A stretch of 64,000 nucleotides of DNA from an uncultured Tenacibaculum sp. (GTDB lineage Bacteria > Bacteroidota > Bacteroidia > Flavobacteriales > Flavobacteriaceae): NCBI GenBank assembly GCA_947504185.1, contig CANNGJ010000003.1, positions 1 to 64,000 on the forward strand. Reading direction: 5' to 3'. The position numbers and the translations under genes are program-made. Below the pieces are notes generated by a model that saw nothing but the letters and a program-made list of their open reading frames with translations, did no database searches and was not told where the DNA came from. Below, piece by piece: positions 25,787 through 34,581 of the stretch; position 1 is the stretch's first letter, and each line of letters opens with the position of its first letter.

Positions 25787-25857
25787 CGTTTTACTAGATT
25801 ATAGAAATTTTGAAGGGTTTTTCTAAGAAAGAAAACAAGCTGGCGATTCAATTTAGC

Positions 25858-26865
25858 ATGAGAAAAACTTTTTTTTGCATAGATGCCCACACTTGTGGAA
25901 ATCCAGTTAGAGTTGTAGCTTGTGGTGGTCCAAACTTAATTGGTACTAACATGAGTGAAAAGCGCCAGCACTTTTTAAAAGAGTTCGATTGGATTCGTAA
26001 AGGTCTCATGTTTGAACCTCGAGGACATGATATGATGAGCGGCTCTATTCTCTTCCCTCCTCATAATCCTGATAACGATTTTGCAATTTTATTTATAGAA
26101 ACATCTGGCTGTTTACCTATGTGTGGACATGGCACTATAGGAACCATTACAATAGCGATTGAAGAAGGTTTAATTATACCTATAGTTCCTGGGAAAATTA
26201 AAATGGAAGCTCCTGCTGGTTTAGTTGAAATAGAATATCAACAAACTGGAAAGAAAGTTGATTGGGTTAGACTAACCAATGTTAAAAGTTATTTAGCAGC
26301 TGAAAATTTGACGGCTGATTGCCCTGAATTAGGTGAAATTACTTTTGATGTTGCTTATGGCGGAAACTATTATGCTATTGTAGATCCTCAAAAGAATTTC
26401 TCTGGAGTACATAATTTTACAGCTTCAAAAATCATTCAATATTCTCTAGTAGTAAGAGATCGTATCAATAAAAAATACCCTGATATGTTTATTCATCCAG
26501 AAAATGATACCATTAGAGATGTTACCCACATGCTTTGGACAGGTAATCCATTAGACCCGACTTCTTCAGGTCGTAATGCAGTTTTTTATGGTGATAAAGC
26601 TATTGATCGAAGTCCTTGCGGCACAGGGACATCAGCAAGATTAGCTCAACTACATGCAAAAGGAAAATTAAAAACTGGCAAAGAGTATATTCACGAAAGC
26701 TTTATTGGAAGTAAGTTTATTGGTCGAGTAGAAAAAGAAACAACATTAGCGGGTAAATCTGCTATCATACCAAGTATTCAAGGTTGGGCTAAAGTATACG
26801 GATACAACAACATAATTATTGATGACCAAGACGATCCTTATGCACATGGGTTTCAAGTAATATAA
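25858..26865 (+). CDS. Proline-racemase-family enzyme, probable 4-hydroxyproline 2-epimerase
   Basis: 335 residues from the ATG at 25858; the longer frame begins with TTG at 25810 and adds 16 residues outside the family N-terminus (MRKTFFCIDAHTCGNPVR). Both catalytic cysteines are present: C89 in MCGHGTIG and C254 in RSPCGTGTSAR, the racemase/epimerase pattern (dehydratases carry a Thr at one site). It turns trans-4-hydroxy-L-proline into cis-4-hydroxy-D-proline. Context with the FAD enzyme 1 bp downstream decides for hydroxyproline over proline. Confidence 0.87.
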   Translation: MRKTFFCIDAHTCGNPVRVVACGGPNLIGTNMSEKRQHFLKEFDWIRKGLMFEPRGHDMMSGSILFPPHNPDNDFAILFIETSGCLPMCGHGTIGTITIAIEEGLIIPIVPGKIKMEAPAGLVEIEYQQTGKKVDWVRLTNVKSYLAAENLTADCPELGEITFDVAYGGNYYAIVDPQKNFSGVHNFTASKIIQYSLVVRDRINKKYPDMFIHPENDTIRDVTHMLWTGNPLDPTSSGRNAVFYGDKAIDRSPCGTGTSARLAQLHAKGKLKTGKEYIHESFIGSKFIGRVEKETTLAGKSAIIPSIQGWAKVYGYNNIIIDDQDDPYAHGFQVI

Positions 26866-26866
26866 A

Positions 26867-28114
26867 ATGAATAAAAAAGTAGTTATTATTGGCGGAGGGA
26901 TTATTGGTTTATGTTCTGCATATTATTTGCAAAAAGCAGGGCACGAAGTAATCGTTGTAGATAAATCTGATTTTTCTTCTGGCGCATCACATGTTAATGC
27001 TGGCATCATCACTCCAAGTCATATCATATCCTTAGCTGCTCCAGGAATGATTAATAAAGGAATTAAATGGATGTTTAGCTCATCTAGTCCTTTATCGATA
27101 AAACCTCGTTTAGATCTTGATTTTATAAAATGGTCTTTACTTTTTAAAAAAGCCTCTACTCATAAAAAAGTACAACAATCAATTTCGATTATTAAAGACG
27201 TTAATTTATTCAGTAAAGAGTTATATGAAGCTATAAAAACTTCAGATGATTTTGATTTCTTCTATCAAAACAAGGGGTTATTAATGTATTATAAAACTGA
27301 TAAAGCTGGAGAAGAAGAATGGAATATAGGAAAACGAGCTATTAAAGAAGGATTAAAGGTTGAAAACTTAACCAAAGAAGAAGTTAAAAAACTAGAACCT
27401 AATTGTAATTTAAATATTAAAGGAGCGATATATTATCATTCTGATGCTCATATGACTCCCAATGAGTTTATTCCTCAATTAAAATCTTATTTAGAGAAAA
27501 ACGGAGTAACTTTTTTATCGAATGAAGAAGTTTTAGATATTAATATTTCAAATGCTAAAGCAACATCTATCACAACTAATAAACAAACATTATTAGCTGA
27601 TGAATATATTTTAGCTACAGGTTCTTGGTCACAAAACTTAGCTAAAAAATTACAGTTAAACATTCCTGTTCAAGCTGGTAAAGGTTATCGTATAAATGTG
27701 AATAAAGAAACAGGCATTACTATTCCCGCAATTTTAATGGAGGCTAAAGTAGCCGTTACACCTATGAATGGTTTTACACGATTTGCAGGAACCATGGAAA
27801 TTGGAGGTATAAATCATAAAATAAATACAGCACGTGTAAAAACTATAGCCAAAGCTGGCGAACAATATTATACTGATTTAAAAATAAATCAAAAAGACAT
27901 TGACAATGCCGATTGTGGTTTACGACCTTGTTCTCCAGACGGTTTACCATATATTGGCCGCTTATCTAAAGTTAAAAATGTAACCGTAGCAACTGGTCAT
28001 GCGATGATGGGATGGAGTTTAGGACCTGCTACAGGTAAACTAGTTTCTGAGATTATCTCTGATGAAAAAACTAGTTTAAATTTAGAACCATTTAATCCTG
28101 AAAGGTTTCATTAA
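26867..28114 (+). CDS. FAD-dependent oxidoreductase, probable cis-4-hydroxy-D-proline dehydrogenase
   Basis: 415 residues of the DAO/DadA family. The FAD Rossmann motif VVIIGGGIIGLCSAYYL is at residues 4-20, and the C-terminal DCGLRPCSPDGLPYIGRL...GHAMMGWSLGPATGKLV is the conserved second FAD segment. No membrane helix is seen. Following the epimerase by 1 bp, it should oxidise the D-hydroxyproline to 1-pyrroline-4-hydroxy-2-carboxylate, the substrate of the first lyase gene. D-amino acid dehydrogenase is the alternative. A terminator follows. Confidence 0.85.
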   Translation: MNKKVVIIGGGIIGLCSAYYLQKAGHEVIVVDKSDFSSGASHVNAGIITPSHIISLAAPGMINKGIKWMFSSSSPLSIKPRLDLDFIKWSLLFKKASTHKKVQQSISIIKDVNLFSKELYEAIKTSDDFDFFYQNKGLLMYYKTDKAGEEEWNIGKRAIKEGLKVENLTKEEVKKLEPNCNLNIKGAIYYHSDAHMTPNEFIPQLKSYLEKNGVTFLSNEEVLDINISNAKATSITTNKQTLLADEYILATGSWSQNLAKKLQLNIPVQAGKGYRINVNKETGITIPAILMEAKVAVTPMNGFTRFAGTMEIGGINHKINTARVKTIAKAGEQYYTDLKINQKDIDNADCGLRPCSPDGLPYIGRLSKVKNVTVATGHAMMGWSLGPATGKLVSEIISDEKTSLNLEPFNPERFH

Positions 28115-28122
28115 ACAAAAAA

Positions 28123-28144
28123 CACTTTAGAAAATTCTAAAGTG
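28123..28144. terminator. Bidirectional terminator, hydroxyproline run and dsbD
   Basis: CACTTTAGAA / TTCTAAAGTG, a 10-bp stem with an AA loop, flanked by an A run on the left and a T run on the right, between the two convergent units. Confidence 0.8.
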
Positions 28145-28154
28145 CTTTTTACTT

Positions 28155-30122
28155 TTATTTAAAATTAGCTATTCCTTTTTCTAACCAATTAAAATATTCA
28201 TCTACATCTGGTGTATATGCCACAGGGTCAATCAAATTAGATTCATCGTGATTCATTAACACATAAAATGGTTGTGAATTTGCCTTATACTTAATAGTTT
28301 GCATCTCACTCCATTTTTGACCTATATATTTTAATTTTTTTCCTGGATTTAATTTTGAATCTACTACTTCATCATCTTTTAAAGCTCTTTTATCATCAAC
28401 ATATAGTGATATTAAAACTACTTTATTTTTTAAAACATCTAAAACTTTAGGTTTTACCCAAACATTTTGTTCCATCTTTCTACAGTTCACGCAAGCATGA
28501 CCTGTAAAATCAATCATAACAGGCTTTCCTACTTTTTTAGCATAGGCTAAACCTTTATCATAATCGTTAAATGCCATAATATCGTGAGGAGGCATTAAAT
28601 GTGCTCCGTCTGGCAATCCATTATGATCATCATTCTGTTGATTAGTAACACTCACCGTAGCTTGTTTTGTAAAACCAACTCCATAAGGTGATTCACTGTA
28701 ATGTTGAGGAGGTGGAAAAGCGCTTATTAAATTTAATGGCGCTCCCCATAAACCTGGAATCATATAAATAGTGAATGATAAAACTAATAAACCTAAACTC
28801 AACCTTCCTACCGAAATATGGCTCTGTGGGCTATCGTGTGGTAATTGTATTTTCCCAAATAAGTAAAATGCTAAAGCTCCAAATATTGCAATCCAAATAG
28901 CTATAAATACTTCTCTTTCTAATAAATGTAATTGTAAAACTAAATCAGCATTCGACAAGAACTTAAATGCTAAAGCCAATTCTAAAAACCCTAATACAAC
29001 TTTAACTGTATTTAACCATCCACCTGACTTCGGTAATGAATTTAACCAACCAGGAAAAGCTGCAAATAATGCAAATGGTAATGCAATTGCTAAAGAGAAA
29101 CCTAACATACCAATAATTGGTCCTATTTGACTTCCTCCTGAAGCTGCTTCCACTAACAAAGTACCAACTATTGGCCCAGTACATGAAAACGAGACTATTG
29201 CCAAAGCTAATGCCATAAAGAAAATTCCTATAAACCCTCCTCTATCAGCTTGTGCATCTACCTTAGTTCCCCAAGAACTTGGTAATGTAATTTCGAAAGC
29301 TCCTAAAAATGATGCTGCAAAAATTAATAAGATTAAAAAGAATGCAATATTAAACCATACGTTGGTTGACAATGCATTTAAAGCATCTGCTCCAAAAATT
29401 GCGCTTACTAATATCCCTAGTAAAACATATATAATAATGATTGACAATCCATAAATAATTGCATTACGAATTCCAGCCGCTTTACTTTTACTTTGTTTTG
29501 TAAAAAAACTAACAGTCATTGGAATCATTGGAAACACACATGGAGTTAACAAAGCTGCAAAACCTGATAAAAAAGCAATTATAAAAATACTTAATAATCC
29601 TTTTTTATCTTTTGAAGAAGGTTTATTTGACGCAACACTTTTACTTCCTTTTAAAGCAGCTTTACCTAAGTTAAAAACTAAATCTATTTCTTTTGGCGGT
29701 AAACATTGCTCGTCTGTACAAGCAATAAACTCAACAAAAGCATTGATTTCTTTAACCTCAGCATCAATCAATTCTACTTCTTGAATAAATTCCGCTGTAT
29801 GGGCAAATGATTTTATGCTCATTCCTTCATCACTAAAAAGCTTTGTGAATTTTATTTCTCCTTTTGGCTCTTTTGTGTTTCCTATTAACTTTATTTTACC
29901 TCCTTCATCATCATAGGTAAAAGTAGTTGGAATAGGTCCGCCCTTTGGAACTTCTTGTGCATATAAATGCCAACTATCTTTTATTTTAGCAACACTTATT
30001 AATTTATATTTAGTTTCTGATACCTTTTCTACTTTCGTTTCCCATTGAATTGGATTGTATATTTGACTAAACCCACTAACAACAATAGTAAAGCAGAATA
30101 ATATTGCAAGTATTTTTTTCAT
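28155..30122 (-). CDS. dsbD: Thiol:disulfide interchange protein DsbD
   Basis: 655 residues. It carries electrons from cytoplasmic thioredoxin to periplasmic thiol proteins. Order: signal peptide; alpha-type N-terminal domain with CTDEQC (near residue 135); eight-helix transmembrane domain (about 175-455) with Cys in [11 protein letters not shown] and [10 protein letters not shown]-terminal thioredoxin domain with CVNC in [11 protein letters not shown] (near 548). All redox Cys pairs are present. The next gene downstream on the map (upstream in transcription) is a paralogue of its N-terminal domain, 21 bp away. Confidence 0.92.
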   Translation of the reverse strand: MKKILAILFCFTIVVSGFSQIYNPIQWETKVEKVSETKYKLISVAKIKDSWHLYAQEVPKGGPIPTTFTYDDEGGKIKLIGNTKEPKGEIKFTKLFSDEGMSIKSFAHTAEFIQEVELIDAEVKEINAFVEFIACTDEQCLPPKEIDLVFNLGKAALKGSKSVASNKPSSKDKKGLLSIFIIAFLSGFAALLTPCVFPMIPMTVSFFTKQSKSKAAGIRNAIIYGLSIIIIYVLLGILVSAIFGADALNALSTNVWFNIAFFLILLIFAASFLGAFEITLPSSWGTKVDAQADRGGFIGIFFMALALAIVSFSCTGPIVGTLLVEAASGGSQIGPIIGMLGFSLAIALPFALFAAFPGWLNSLPKSGGWLNTVKVVLGFLELALAFKFLSNADLVLQLHLLEREVFIAIWIAIFGALAFYLFGKIQLPHDSPQSHISVGRLSLGLLVLSFTIYMIPGLWGAPLNLISAFPPPQHYSESPYGVGFTKQATVSVTNQQNDDHNGLPDGAHLMPPHDIMAFNDYDKGLAYAKKVGKPVMIDFTGHACVNCRKMEQNVWVKPKVLDVLKNKVVLISLYVDDKRALKDDEVVDSKLNPGKKLKYIGQKWSEMQTIKYKANSQPFYVLMNHDESNLIDPVAYTPDVDEYFNWLEKGIANFK

Positions 30123-30143
30123 TTAAAAAATATATTGAAGAAT

Positions 30144-30590
30144 TTAATTTACTTTAAAAGTTAATTCAACTTCTTTAGGAGGCAAACAATTTTCACCAGA
30201 GCAAACCATATACTCTACAGTTCCGTTAATGGTGAATTTTTCATTCGTTTTTAATCTAATCTTTTGGGTAAAAACTGCTTTATTATCAAAATATTTAATA
30301 CGCATATCAAACATATCATCGTCAACTGTGTGCCCTTCCTCTTCTTTAGTGTTTCCCTTTTTTAAATATCGTTGATCTCCAGTAAAGCTAAACAATGTAG
30401 GAATTGGGCCTCCTTTAGGAATTTCTTGAGAATATAAATGCCACTCTTTTTCGATATTAGCTGTAGCTATTAGTTCACTTTCTTTATCTGATATTTTTTT
30501 TACTGAAGTTGTCCATTTTACAGGATCATATACTTGAGCATAAGAAACGTAAGAAATAGCTATTGCTAAAAAAAGAAGTACTTTTTTCAT
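30144..30590 (-). CDS. Stand-alone DsbD-alpha-like protein
   Basis: 148 residues with a signal peptide (about 1-18). It aligns with the N-terminal domain of the adjacent DsbD: both have [16 protein letters not shown] starts, [16 protein letters not shown], and a CxxxxC pair followed by LPPKEVELTF (CSGENCLPP here, CTDEQCLPP in DsbD). So a duplicate of the periplasmic alpha domain sits first in the operon, 21 bp before dsbD. It may be a substrate-specific carrier or an electron acceptor of the DsbD hub (inference). Confidence 0.8.
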   Translation of the reverse strand: MKKVLLFLAIAISYVSYAQVYDPVKWTTSVKKISDKESELIATANIEKEWHLYSQEIPKGGPIPTLFSFTGDQRYLKKGNTKEEEGHTVDDDMFDMRIKYFDNKAVFTQKIRLKTNEKFTINGTVEYMVCSGENCLPPKEVELTFKVN

Positions 30591-30689
30591 TATTAATCAA
30601 TTAGTGTTTAATCTGTAAAAATAAGGTCTTTATCTTTTAAAACCTTATTCATTAAAGAAATTTAACATCTATTTATTAAAACAAAAAAA

Positions 30690-30715
30690 AAGAGTAATCA
30701 TTTCTGATTACTCTT
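30690..30715 (-). terminator. Terminator of the initiator tRNA gene
   Basis: 11-bp stem AAGAGTAATCA / TGATTACTCTT with a TTTC loop. Read on the minus strand, it starts 7 bases after the tRNA and ends in a run of nine T. Confidence 0.88.
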
Positions 30716-30721
30716 AACTAG

Positions 30722-30794
<73 letters not shown>

Positions 30795-30805
30795 ATTTGC
30801 GGTTG

Positions 30806-30838
30806 CAAATATACAACCTTTTCTTTCTCTTATCCAAA
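30806..30838 (-). promoter_or_regulatory. Promoter of the initiator tRNA
   Basis: Minus-strand TATATTTG (30806-30813) preceded by TTTG (30835-30838) with a 21-base spacer. It lies 11 nt before the tRNA 5' end. Confidence 0.55.
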
Positions 30839-30922
30839 TAAAACATCGTTTATTTTGCAACTATTTTATAACTCACACCATAACAGCACAATAAAAAACA
30901 ATAAATCTTAAGTAAAACAACT

Positions 30923-30930
30923 TATCTTTG
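30923..30930 (+). promoter_or_regulatory. Promoter -7 element of era, abutting the start codon
   Basis: TATCTTTG, full consensus, ends 4 nt before the era ATG at 30935. If this is the promoter used, the mRNA would be leaderless or nearly so. Confidence 0.55.
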
Positions 30931-30934
30931 CCAC

Positions 30935-31816
30935 ATGACACATAAAGCAGGATTCGTAAATATTATCGGTAACCCAAACGTTGGTAAATCAACTTTAATG
31001 AATGCATTGGTTGGTGAAAAACTTTCAATCATCACTTCTAAAGCTCAAACAACTCGACACCGTATTTTAGGTATCGTAAATAATGAAGATTATCAAGTTG
31101 TTTTTTCAGACACTCCTGGTATTATTCAACCAGCATATGAACTACAATCATCAATGATGGATTTTGTAAAATCTGCTTTTGAAGATGCTGATGTACTTAT
31201 CTACATGGTTGAAGTTGGAGAAAAAGAACTAAAAAACGAAGCTTTTTTTAAACGAATAATTCACAGCGAGATTCCTGTTATTTTATTACTAAATAAAATT
31301 GATAAATCTTCTCAAGAAGAAGTTGAAGAGAAGATTGCTTATTGGAGAAATAAAGTGCCAAACTCATTTGTTTATGTTATTTCTGCTTTAGAAAAATTTA
31401 ATGTAGAAACTGTTTTTTACAAAATCATAGAATTACTTCCTGAAGCCCCTCCTTTTTATCCAAAAGATCAATTAACAGATAAATCAGAGCGCTTTTTTGT
31501 AAACGAAAAGATTAGAGAAAAAATCTTACAACAATATAAAAAAGAGATTCCTTATTCGGTTGAAGTAGAAACTGAGGAATTTGTAGAAGAAGAAGATATT
31601 ATTAAAATACGTTCAGTAATTATGGTCGAGCGTGATACCCAAAAGGGAATTATAATAGGCCATAAAGGAAGTGCAATTAAACGTGTAGGTACTGAAGCTC
31701 GAAAAGATTTACAGAACTTTTTCGAGAAAAAAGTGTTTTTAGATCTATATGTAAAAGTGAATAAAAACTGGCGTTCTAATGATCGTCAATTAAAGCGTTT
31801 TGGCTATAAAGACTAA
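30935..31816 (+). CDS. era: GTPase Era
   Basis: 293 residues. Binds 16S rRNA 3' end and helps 30S maturation. G1 [10 protein letters not shown] (residues 12-21), G3 DTPG (near 58), G4 NKID (near 118), and a C-terminal KH RNA-binding domain with VERDTQKGIIIGHKGSAIKR. Length is normal. It is transcribed alone; its stop abuts the stop of the convergent 169-residue gene without a gap. The start MTHKAGF is the family N-terminus, which makes a later start unlikely. Confidence 0.96.
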   Translation: MTHKAGFVNIIGNPNVGKSTLMNALVGEKLSIITSKAQTTRHRILGIVNNEDYQVVFSDTPGIIQPAYELQSSMMDFVKSAFEDADVLIYMVEVGEKELKNEAFFKRIIHSEIPVILLLNKIDKSSQEEVEEKIAYWRNKVPNSFVYVISALEKFNVETVFYKIIELLPEAPPFYPKDQLTDKSERFFVNEKIREKILQQYKKEIPYSVEVETEEFVEEEDIIKIRSVIMVERDTQKGIIIGHKGSAIKRVGTEARKDLQNFFEKKVFLDLYVKVNKNWRSNDRQLKRFGYKD

Positions 31817-32326
31817 CTAGCTTTTTATTTTATTTAGCAACTCTTTTGTAAACTTTTTTAATTCATCCATTTGTTTTTTTCCTGTGGACTTACCTATAGT
31901 ACCTACAAAGTATAACAACACCCAAATTATTGGCAAAACAAACAACATTACAATAGATAATAGAGAAGTTTTATTTAGAGACCAATTACTATATGCTATT
32001 ACTCCAAAAACTAAAAAAGCAGTAGCTACAAAAAAATGAAGAAACATAAAAAGTGTCCAAACTTGAGGTTTTGGCCCAAATAATCCTTTAATAACAGAAG
32101 TTTCTTTTGTTAATTCTTCAATTTCAATATGTAATTGAGGAGACCAAAAATGTGTTTCACTCTCAGGAACATCAATTACCACATGATTATCTACCACCTT
32201 CATTTTGTATTTAGCATCATCTAATGTATGCTTACTAATCTCTTTCAATAAAGCATCTGACTCCAAATCAAAATTTATTTGAAATCTGGGTTTTAAAAAA
32301 ATCTGATTATATAATTGATCATCCAT
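31817..32326 (-). CDS. Unknown two-helix membrane protein
   Basis: 169 residues. The soluble N-terminal part (about 1-90) has no signal and contains a beta-rich stretch ending in VIKGLFGPKPQVWTLFMF. Two membrane helices follow (about 92-112 and 121-143), then a basic tail (KKQMDELKKFTKELLNKIKS). I recognise no domain. It lies 4 bp after the SIMPL gene in an apparent operon and converges on era. A GTPase/translation role is not implied. Confidence 0.6.
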   Translation of the reverse strand: MDDQLYNQIFLKPRFQINFDLESDALLKEISKHTLDDAKYKMKVVDNHVVIDVPESETHFWSPQLHIEIEELTKETSVIKGLFGPKPQVWTLFMFLHFFVATAFLVFGVIAYSNWSLNKTSLLSIVMLFVLPIIWVLLYFVGTIGKSTGKKQMDELKKFTKELLNKIKS

Positions 32327-32330
32327 AAGA

Positions 32331-33071
32331 CTAATTTACTTCAAAATTTAATTTCATAGTAATTGAAGCTGTTTTTTCTTTTGATGATGTATTATAAGTT
32401 CCTCCCCAAGAATAATTCTCATTTGAATTCTGACCAGTAATTTGGAAAATCCCCATTTTAGCAGATATCAAATCTCCTAAACTTTCTCCAGAATTCTCTG
32501 CAATTTTATCTGCTCTCGATCTAGCATCTGCTGTTGCTTTACTTATCATCTCAACTTTTAAATCAGCTAACTTTGTATAATAATAGCGTGGTGGCTGCGA
32601 GTAAAACTGAATTCCTTTATTTAATAACTCAGTTATTTCACGAGAAATTTTCTCAACTTTTTCTACATTATTAGATTCAATTTTTATAGATTGTGTTAGT
32701 CTATAACCCAAAAACTCTTCTCCCATATATTTCCCTTCAGGAGAATATTTAGTTCTCGTATTCTTATTACTTTTTACAGCTTTAAAAATTAATTCTTCAG
32801 GTTTAATTCCTTTAGATGTTAAATATTCTGTAATAATCTTTTTATCTTTTTCTAACTGATTGTACCCTTCTTTTAAACTAGGATTCTCTTTTGAAAAAGA
32901 TCCTTCCCAAACAATTAAGTCCGATGTAAAGTCAGCCTTACCTAAACCTGTAACAGCAATATTTCCTTGAGGTTTATTTCTATTTATAATTGAGTTCCCT
33001 AATAAATAAGCTGCAATTACTATTGCTATTCCAAAAATTATAGCATTTAAGTTCGTGTTCTTCATAATCAT
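32331..33071 (-). CDS. SIMPL-domain protein (DUF541)
   Basis: 246 residues. A single N-terminal membrane helix or uncleaved signal (LNAIIFGIAIVIAAYLLG) anchors a periplasmic SIMPL domain (about 35-246), with NIAVTGLGKADFTSDLIVWEGSF at its start and the usual repeated ...ARSRADKIAENSGESLG... motif near residue 185. Function of SIMPL proteins is poorly known (linked to oxidative-stress and outer-membrane roles). Start: two ATG codons (33071, 33065) are possible. It leads a two-gene unit with the 169-residue gene. Confidence 0.82.
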   Translation of the reverse strand: MIMKNTNLNAIIFGIAIVIAAYLLGNSIINRNKPQGNIAVTGLGKADFTSDLIVWEGSFSKENPSLKEGYNQLEKDKKIITEYLTSKGIKPEELIFKAVKSNKNTRTKYSPEGKYMGEEFLGYRLTQSIKIESNNVEKVEKISREITELLNKGIQFYSQPPRYYYTKLADLKVEMISKATADARSRADKIAENSGESLGDLISAKMGIFQITGQNSNENYSWGGTYNTSSKEKTASITMKLNFEVN

Positions 33072-33117
33072 TTTTTTATTCCTATAAAACTACAACAAAT
33101 ATTGCAACGTTAAATTG

Positions 33118-33125
33118 TATCTTTG
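33118..33125 (+). promoter_or_regulatory. Promoter -7 element of der
   Basis: TATCTTTG, full consensus, 16 nt before the ATG at 33142. It lies within the long frame that opens at 33115 and so rules that start out. Confidence 0.6.
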
Positions 33126-33141
33126 CACAAATTTTAACAAA

Positions 33142-34446
33142 ATGAGTAGTATTGTAGCCATTGTTGGTAGACCTAATGTAGGTAAATCCACTTTATTTAA
33201 CCGTTTAGTACAGCGTCGTGAAGCTATTGTAGATTCTGTTAGTGGAGTTACAAGAGATAGGCACTACGGAAAATCTGAATGGAACGGAAAAGAATTTTCG
33301 GTAATAGATACTGGTGGATACGTTGTTGGTTCTGATGATGTTTTTGAAGGAGAGATACGCAAACAAGTTCAGTTAGCAATTGATGAAGCTGATATTATTG
33401 TTTTTGTAGTAGATGTTGAGCAAGGAATTACTCCTATGGATGATGAAGTTGCAAAAATACTACGTCAAGTTAAGAAGCCTCTTTTTATGGCTGTTAACAA
33501 AGTTGACAACGCAATGCGTGATGCTGATGCTGTTGAATTTTACAACCTTGGCTTAGGTGACTATTACACAATTTCTTCAATAAATGGAAGTGGAACTGGT
33601 GAATTATTAGATGCTGTCGCAGAAGCCATTCCTGAAGAGGAAGAGGAAGAATTAAATGAATTACCTCGTTTTGCAGTAGTAGGTCGTCCAAATGCTGGTA
33701 AATCTTCATTTATCAATGCCCTAATTGGAGAAGACAGAAATATCGTTACCAATATTGCTGGTACTACTCGTGATTCTATTGATACTAAATACAATCGTTT
33801 CGGGTTTGAATTTAACTTAGTAGATACTGCAGGAATCAGAAAGAAATCAAAAGTAAAAGAAGATTTAGAATTCTATTCTGTAATGCGTGCAGTTCGTGCA
33901 ATTGAACATTGTGACATTGCTATTTTAGTTGTGGATGCTACTCGTGATTTTGAAGGTCAAGACGAAAAAATATTCTGGTTAGCTGAAAAGAACAGAAAAG
34001 GAATCATCATTCTTGTAAACAAGTGGGATTTAGTTGAAAAGAAAACTAACACCATGCGTGATTTTGAGGCGCATATTAGAAAAAAAATTGCTCCTTTTAC
34101 AGATGTGCCAATTGTATTTATTTCTGTACTAACAAAGCAACGTATTTTTAAAGCTATTGAAACTGCCGTGGAAGTGTTTGAAAACAGAAAGCGCCGTATT
34201 CAAACAAGTAAATTAAACGAAACAATGTTGGAAATTATGGATCAAAACCCGCCTCCAGCAACTAAAGGAAAGTATATCAAAATAAAGTATTGTATGCAAT
34301 TACCAACGCATACACCTCAATTTGCATTTTTCGCAAATTTACCTCAATATATTAGAGATCCATACAGACGTTATTTAGAAAACCAATTACGTGAAAGGTA
34401 TAACTTTAATGGTGTACCTATTAGTATTTATTTTAGACAGAAATAG
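33142..34446 (+). CDS. der: Ribosome biogenesis GTPase Der (EngA)
   Basis: 434 residues with two tandem GTPase domains: [10 protein letters not shown] (residues 8-17, first G1), DTGG (near 57), NKVD (near 118), then [10 protein letters not shown] (near 180), DTAG (near 230) and NKWD (near 294). A C-terminal KH-like domain follows ([15 protein letters not shown]). It binds and helps mature the 50S subunit. The start is the ATG at 33142 because codons before it lie in the promoter. With era it puts two ribosome-assembly GTPases within 2 kb, though they are separately transcribed. Confidence 0.96.
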   Translation: MSSIVAIVGRPNVGKSTLFNRLVQRREAIVDSVSGVTRDRHYGKSEWNGKEFSVIDTGGYVVGSDDVFEGEIRKQVQLAIDEADIIVFVVDVEQGITPMDDEVAKILRQVKKPLFMAVNKVDNAMRDADAVEFYNLGLGDYYTISSINGSGTGELLDAVAEAIPEEEEEELNELPRFAVVGRPNAGKSSFINALIGEDRNIVTNIAGTTRDSIDTKYNRFGFEFNLVDTAGIRKKSKVKEDLEFYSVMRAVRAIEHCDIAILVVDATRDFEGQDEKIFWLAEKNRKGIIILVNKWDLVEKKTNTMRDFEAHIRKKIAPFTDVPIVFISVLTKQRIFKAIETAVEVFENRKRRIQTSKLNETMLEIMDQNPPPATKGKYIKIKYCMQLPTHTPQFAFFANLPQYIRDPYRRYLENQLRERYNFNGVPISIYFRQK

Positions 34447-34466
34447 AAATTCAATAAATTTTAAAT

Positions 34467-34500
34467 AAAAAAAGTCATTGTTCAAAACAATGGCTTTTTT
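34467..34500 (+). terminator. Terminator of der
   Basis: GTCATTGTT / AACAATGGC stem (nine pairs, one G-U) with a CAA loop, extended by an A run on the left and TTTTTT on the right, 28 bases after the der stop. Confidence 0.75.
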
Positions 34501-34551
34501 GTTGTTTTGAAAGGTAAAACGAAGAAAAACGACTATCTATAAGCAATTTTG

Positions 34552-34559
34552 TAAATTTG
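34552..34559 (+). promoter_or_regulatory. Promoter -7 of the GAF-domain gene
   Basis: TAAATTTG, full consensus, 22 nt before the ATG at 34582. No clear -33 box. Confidence 0.5.
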
Positions 34560-34581
34560 TAGTTAGAAAGAGATAGAAAAC

